From Flavobacterium sp. (GTDB lineage: Bacteria; Bacteroidota; Bacteroidia; Flavobacteriales; Flavobacteriaceae): a stretch of 7,805 nucleotides of DNA. Of the stretch, positions 6,189 to 7,805 are shown piece by piece (position 1 is the first letter of the stretch; the number at the start of each line of letters is the position of its first letter). The DNA lies in contig JAGOAF010000048.1 of assembly GCA_017984035.1 (NCBI GenBank), positions 1 to 7,805 of the forward strand. The letters run 5' to 3'. The notes under the pieces are model-generated. The model did no database searches. It was not told the origin of the DNA and saw nothing but the letters and a program-made list of their open reading frames with translations. Made by a program: the position numbers and the translations under genes.

Positions 6189-6754
6189 TGCTTGAAAAAT
6201 TGCTTCAGTTGGACGTTCAATTATTAGTTTTTTTGAACAGTTTAGGTTCTTCTACTTTTGATGGCTTATGGCTATTTATCACGAAGCAATCCAATTGGAC
6301 TCCATTTTTTTTAGTGTTATTGTATTTAGCCTATAAAAAAATAGGCGTTAGATCAACGCTTTATTTACTGTTGTTTATTACCCTTTTATTGATTGTAACA
6401 GATCAGACTACTAATTTATTTAAAGTTACTTTTCAACGATTAAGACCCTGTAATAATCCTGATATAAATGGTATTATTCGATTAGTTAAACCCAGTAATT
6501 CCTTTAGTTTTTTTTCAGGGCATGCCGCTAACTCAATGGCTACGATGACTTACTTATTCTTGCTTTTGAAAAAGTATTATCGGTATGCTTTTCTAGTTTT
6601 CTTATTTCCTTTGATTTTTGCATACAGCCGAATCTACCTAGGACTGCATTATCCGTTAGATATTTTGACGGGATATTTATTTGGTGCTAGCTTTGGGTTT
6701 GTAACCTATAAATTGTTTCAAAAATGGGTATTAAAGGACTCTAGAAACAGTTAA
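6188..6754 (+). CDS. PAP2 family membrane phosphatase
   Basis: A 188-residue integral membrane protein with the three phosphatase motifs of the type 2 phosphatidic acid phosphatase family. Motif 1 is K79-x6-R86-P87, motif 2 is S110-G111-H112 (FFSGH in place of the usual PSGH), and motif 3 is S147-R148-x5-H154-x3-D158. About five or six hydrophobic segments (roughly 24-32, 40-50, 56-71, 117-128, 133-146 and 160-173) place the active site on the outer face of the inner membrane. Such enzymes remove phosphate from lipid phosphates or undecaprenyl pyrophosphate; which one applies here cannot be read from sequence, although nearby cell-wall and envelope genes make undecaprenyl recycling (BcrC/PgpB-like) or lipid A dephosphorylation (LpxE-like) reasonable. 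ATG 6188 overlaps the tatA stop (TAATG), suggesting translational coupling. The 3' end overlaps the convergent O-methyltransferase gene by 24 bp. Confidence 0.93.
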   Translation: MLEKLLQLDVQLLVFLNSLGSSTFDGLWLFITKQSNWTPFFLVLLYLAYKKIGVRSTLYLLLFITLLLIVTDQTTNLFKVTFQRLRPCNNPDINGIIRLVKPSNSFSFFSGHAANSMATMTYLFLLLKKYYRYAFLVFLFPLIFAYSRIYLGLHYPLDILTGYLFGASFGFVTYKLFQKWVLKDSRNS

Positions 6755-7372
6755 GCCATCTCGGATAGGTAACAAAACAGTTTCCACTCTGGCATCATTA
6801 TTCAGTAATTGATTGTATTCCAAAAGAATTTTAGTGCTCAAATCATTTTTTTGAAGCGGTTCCAAAACTTTCCCGCTCCACAACACATTGTCCGATAAAA
6901 TAATACCGCCTTTATTCATTTTTGGCACGATCATTTCGAAATAGCGAATGTAGTTTTCCTTATCTGCATCAATAAAGACTAAGTCAAATTTTAAATCCAA
7001 ACTAGGAATAATGTCTACTGCTTCTCCCAAATGCTGTACAATTTGGTTACCCCAAGGTGATTTGTCAAAATGTTTGCGCTGAAAATCAACTAATTCTTCT
7101 TTGATATCAATGGTATGTAATTGTCCGTTTTCTTGCATTCCTTCACACAAACATAGAGCGGAATAGCCAGTGTAAGTTCCGATTTCAAGAACGTTTACAG
7201 GTCGAATTAATTTTGACAGCATACTCAAAACACGTCCTTGAAAGTGACCACTGAGCATTCTTGGCAACAAAATTTTTTGGTAGGTTTCTTTGTTTAAATC
7301 TGCTAAATGTTGTGGTTCTTTTTCAGAATGCTGTTCGATATAATCTTCGAGTTCTTGAGAAATGAAGTGCAT
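6731..7372 (-). CDS. Class I SAM-dependent O-methyltransferase (Methyltransf_3 family)
   Basis: A 213-residue cytoplasmic protein of the usual length for the cation-dependent O-methyltransferase (COMT/CCoAOMT-like) family. SAM motif I is Glu63-Ile-Gly-Thr-Tyr-Thr-Gly-Tyr-Ser (VLEIGTYTGYSALCL), and TIDI at 87-90 ends the strand carrying the ribose-binding acidic residue. FIDADKENY (133-141) and LSDNVLWSG (159-167) contain Asp135, Asp161 and Asn162, which correspond to the divalent-metal ligands of the family. It transfers a methyl group from S-adenosylmethionine to a hydroxyl, typically of a catechol-like compound; the natural substrate in Bacteroidota is unknown. Start ATG 7370-7372, close behind a -7 element at 7396-7403. 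Its last codons overlap the end of the PAP2 gene, with no hairpin terminator between them. It diverges from rlmN. Confidence 0.94.
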   Translation of the reverse strand: MHFISQELEDYIEQHSEKEPQHLADLNKETYQKILLPRMLSGHFQGRVLSMLSKLIRPVNVLEIGTYTGYSALCLCEGMQENGQLHTIDIKEELVDFQRKHFDKSPWGNQIVQHLGEAVDIIPSLDLKFDLVFIDADKENYIRYFEMIVPKMNKGGIILSDNVLWSGKVLEPLQKNDLSTKILLEYNQLLNNDARVETVLLPIRDGLTVSRVL

Positions 7373-7395
7373 TGTATAATTTTTTTCGATTGGGG

Positions 7396-7403
7396 CAAAG
7401 TTA
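7396..7403 (-). promoter_or_regulatory. -7 promoter element for the O-methyltransferase gene
   Basis: On the - strand TAACTTTG is an exact TAnnTTTG match. It predicts transcription from about 7391 and a leader near 19 nt. The nearest TTTG (7413-7416) is only 9 bp upstream, so no proper -33 element is identified. Confidence 0.5.
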
Positions 7404-7467
7404 TTAAATTATCAAATCACACAGTTGCATTTATACGAATTGATGAAATAAATAGACAAATACTCCT

Positions 7468-7475
7468 TAAATTTG
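7468..7475 (+). promoter_or_regulatory. -7 promoter element directly before rlmN
   Basis: TAAATTTG is an exact TAnnTTTG match with four bases between it and ATG 7480. A TTG at 7440-7442 is 25 bp upstream, slightly too far for a good -33. If used, transcription would start at the A of the start codon, giving a leaderless rlmN mRNA. Confidence 0.5.
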
Positions 7476-7479
7476 CACC

Positions 7480-7805
7480 ATGCAAATCGAGAAAAAAGAC
7501 ATACGCGCCTTATCCAAAGAACAATTGCGGGATTTTTTTGTTTCCAATGGAGACAAAGCCTTTCGTGGCAACCAAGTGTACGAATGGTTATGGAGCAAAG
7601 GAGCGCATTCTTTTGACGATATGACCAATGTGGCTAAGCCAACCCGACAAATGCTGGAAGATCACTTTGTGATCAATCATATCAAAGTGGATACCATGCA
7701 ACGTAGTGAAGACGGTACGGTTAAAAATGCTGTACGCTTACACGACGGATTGATTGTAGAATCAGTTTTGATTCCAACGGAAACCAGAACTACGGCTTGT
7801 GTTTC
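7480..7805 (+). CDS. rlmN: 23S rRNA (adenine(2503)-C(2))-methyltransferase RlmN, 3' end missing
   Basis: Reading from ATG 7480 the frame stays open to the window end, giving 108 complete residues. They match the N-terminal part of RlmN: MQIEKKDIRALSKEQLRDFF, then GDKAFRGNQVYEWLWSKGAHSF (the helical RNA-contacting domain), TVKNAVRLHDGLIVESVLIP and TRTTACVS. RlmN is a radical-SAM enzyme that methylates C2 of A2503 in 23S rRNA and A37 of some tRNAs. Cys107 aligns by motif (CVSSQVGC in E. coli) with E. coli Cys118, needed to resolve the protein-RNA intermediate. The CxxxCxxC iron-sulfur motif would begin a few residues past the window and cannot be checked. The frame is intact, with no sign of decay. 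A promoter-like -7 element ends four bases before the ATG. Divergent from the O-methyltransferase gene. Confidence 0.95.
   Translation, partial: MQIEKKDIRALSKEQLRDFFVSNGDKAFRGNQVYEWLWSKGAHSFDDMTNVAKPTRQMLEDHFVINHIKVDTMQRSEDGTVKNAVRLHDGLIVESVLIPTETRTTACV

Noticed and set aside
7307..7624. Reading frame on the + strand spanning the 5' end of the O-methyltransferase gene and the start of rlmN
   Set aside because: It is out of frame with rlmN and antisense to the O-methyltransferase gene, both clearly recognised; the translation has no family features.

Overview
The window is AT-rich chromosomal DNA of a Bacteroidota member, most likely Flavobacteriaceae and close to Flavobacterium. The evidence is the gene families present (YkuD_2-type L,D-transpeptidase, a DUF6702-like protein, a carboxypeptidase-regulatory-like secreted protein, a TatA with a glutamate in its membrane helix), repeated matches to the Bacteroidota -7 promoter element TAnnTTTG, and the lack of Shine-Dalgarno-like sites. 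It reads as ordinary core genome. I see no transposase, integrase, phage gene, CRISPR array or defence cassette.

Layout: 1-393 (+) is the 3' part of an L,D-transpeptidase-like gene, facing a GNAT acetyltransferase (403-849, -) across 9 bp. The stretch 850-1243 holds no protein gene; it carries two identical tRNA-Gly(TCC) genes, each followed by a hairpin terminator, with one clear promoter before the first. Next is a peptidase E gene (-), whose real start is probably ATG 1951 rather than the more distant TTG. It diverges from three exported-protein genes on the + strand: a small regulatory-domain protein (2094-2816), a DUF6702-like protein (2873-3376) and a large M1 zinc metallopeptidase (3433-5676). 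Both internal gaps of this trio are 56 bp, and a strong terminator closes it. A two-gene unit follows, tatA-like (5787-6188) and PAP2 phosphatase (6188-6754), overlapping by one base. Its 3' end overlaps an O-methyltransferase gene on the - strand (6731-7372). The window ends in the 5' part of rlmN (7480 onward, +).

How the genes relate: most products act in or beyond the inner membrane. They cover peptidoglycan cross-link chemistry (L,D-transpeptidase), lipid phosphate or undecaprenyl-pyrophosphate hydrolysis (PAP2), folded-protein export (TatA), and periplasmic or surface peptide breakdown (M1 peptidase), with cytoplasmic dipeptide hydrolysis by PepE. The tRNA genes and rlmN belong to translation. 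The trio probably forms one secreted-peptidase unit, but this rests on position only.

The observations most worth a second look are three 25-residue repeats in the TatA tail, two promoters placed to give leaderless mRNAs, a perfect 9-bp inverted repeat at the predicted transcription start of the trio, and the terminator-separated identical tRNA pair. No convincing new system is visible.
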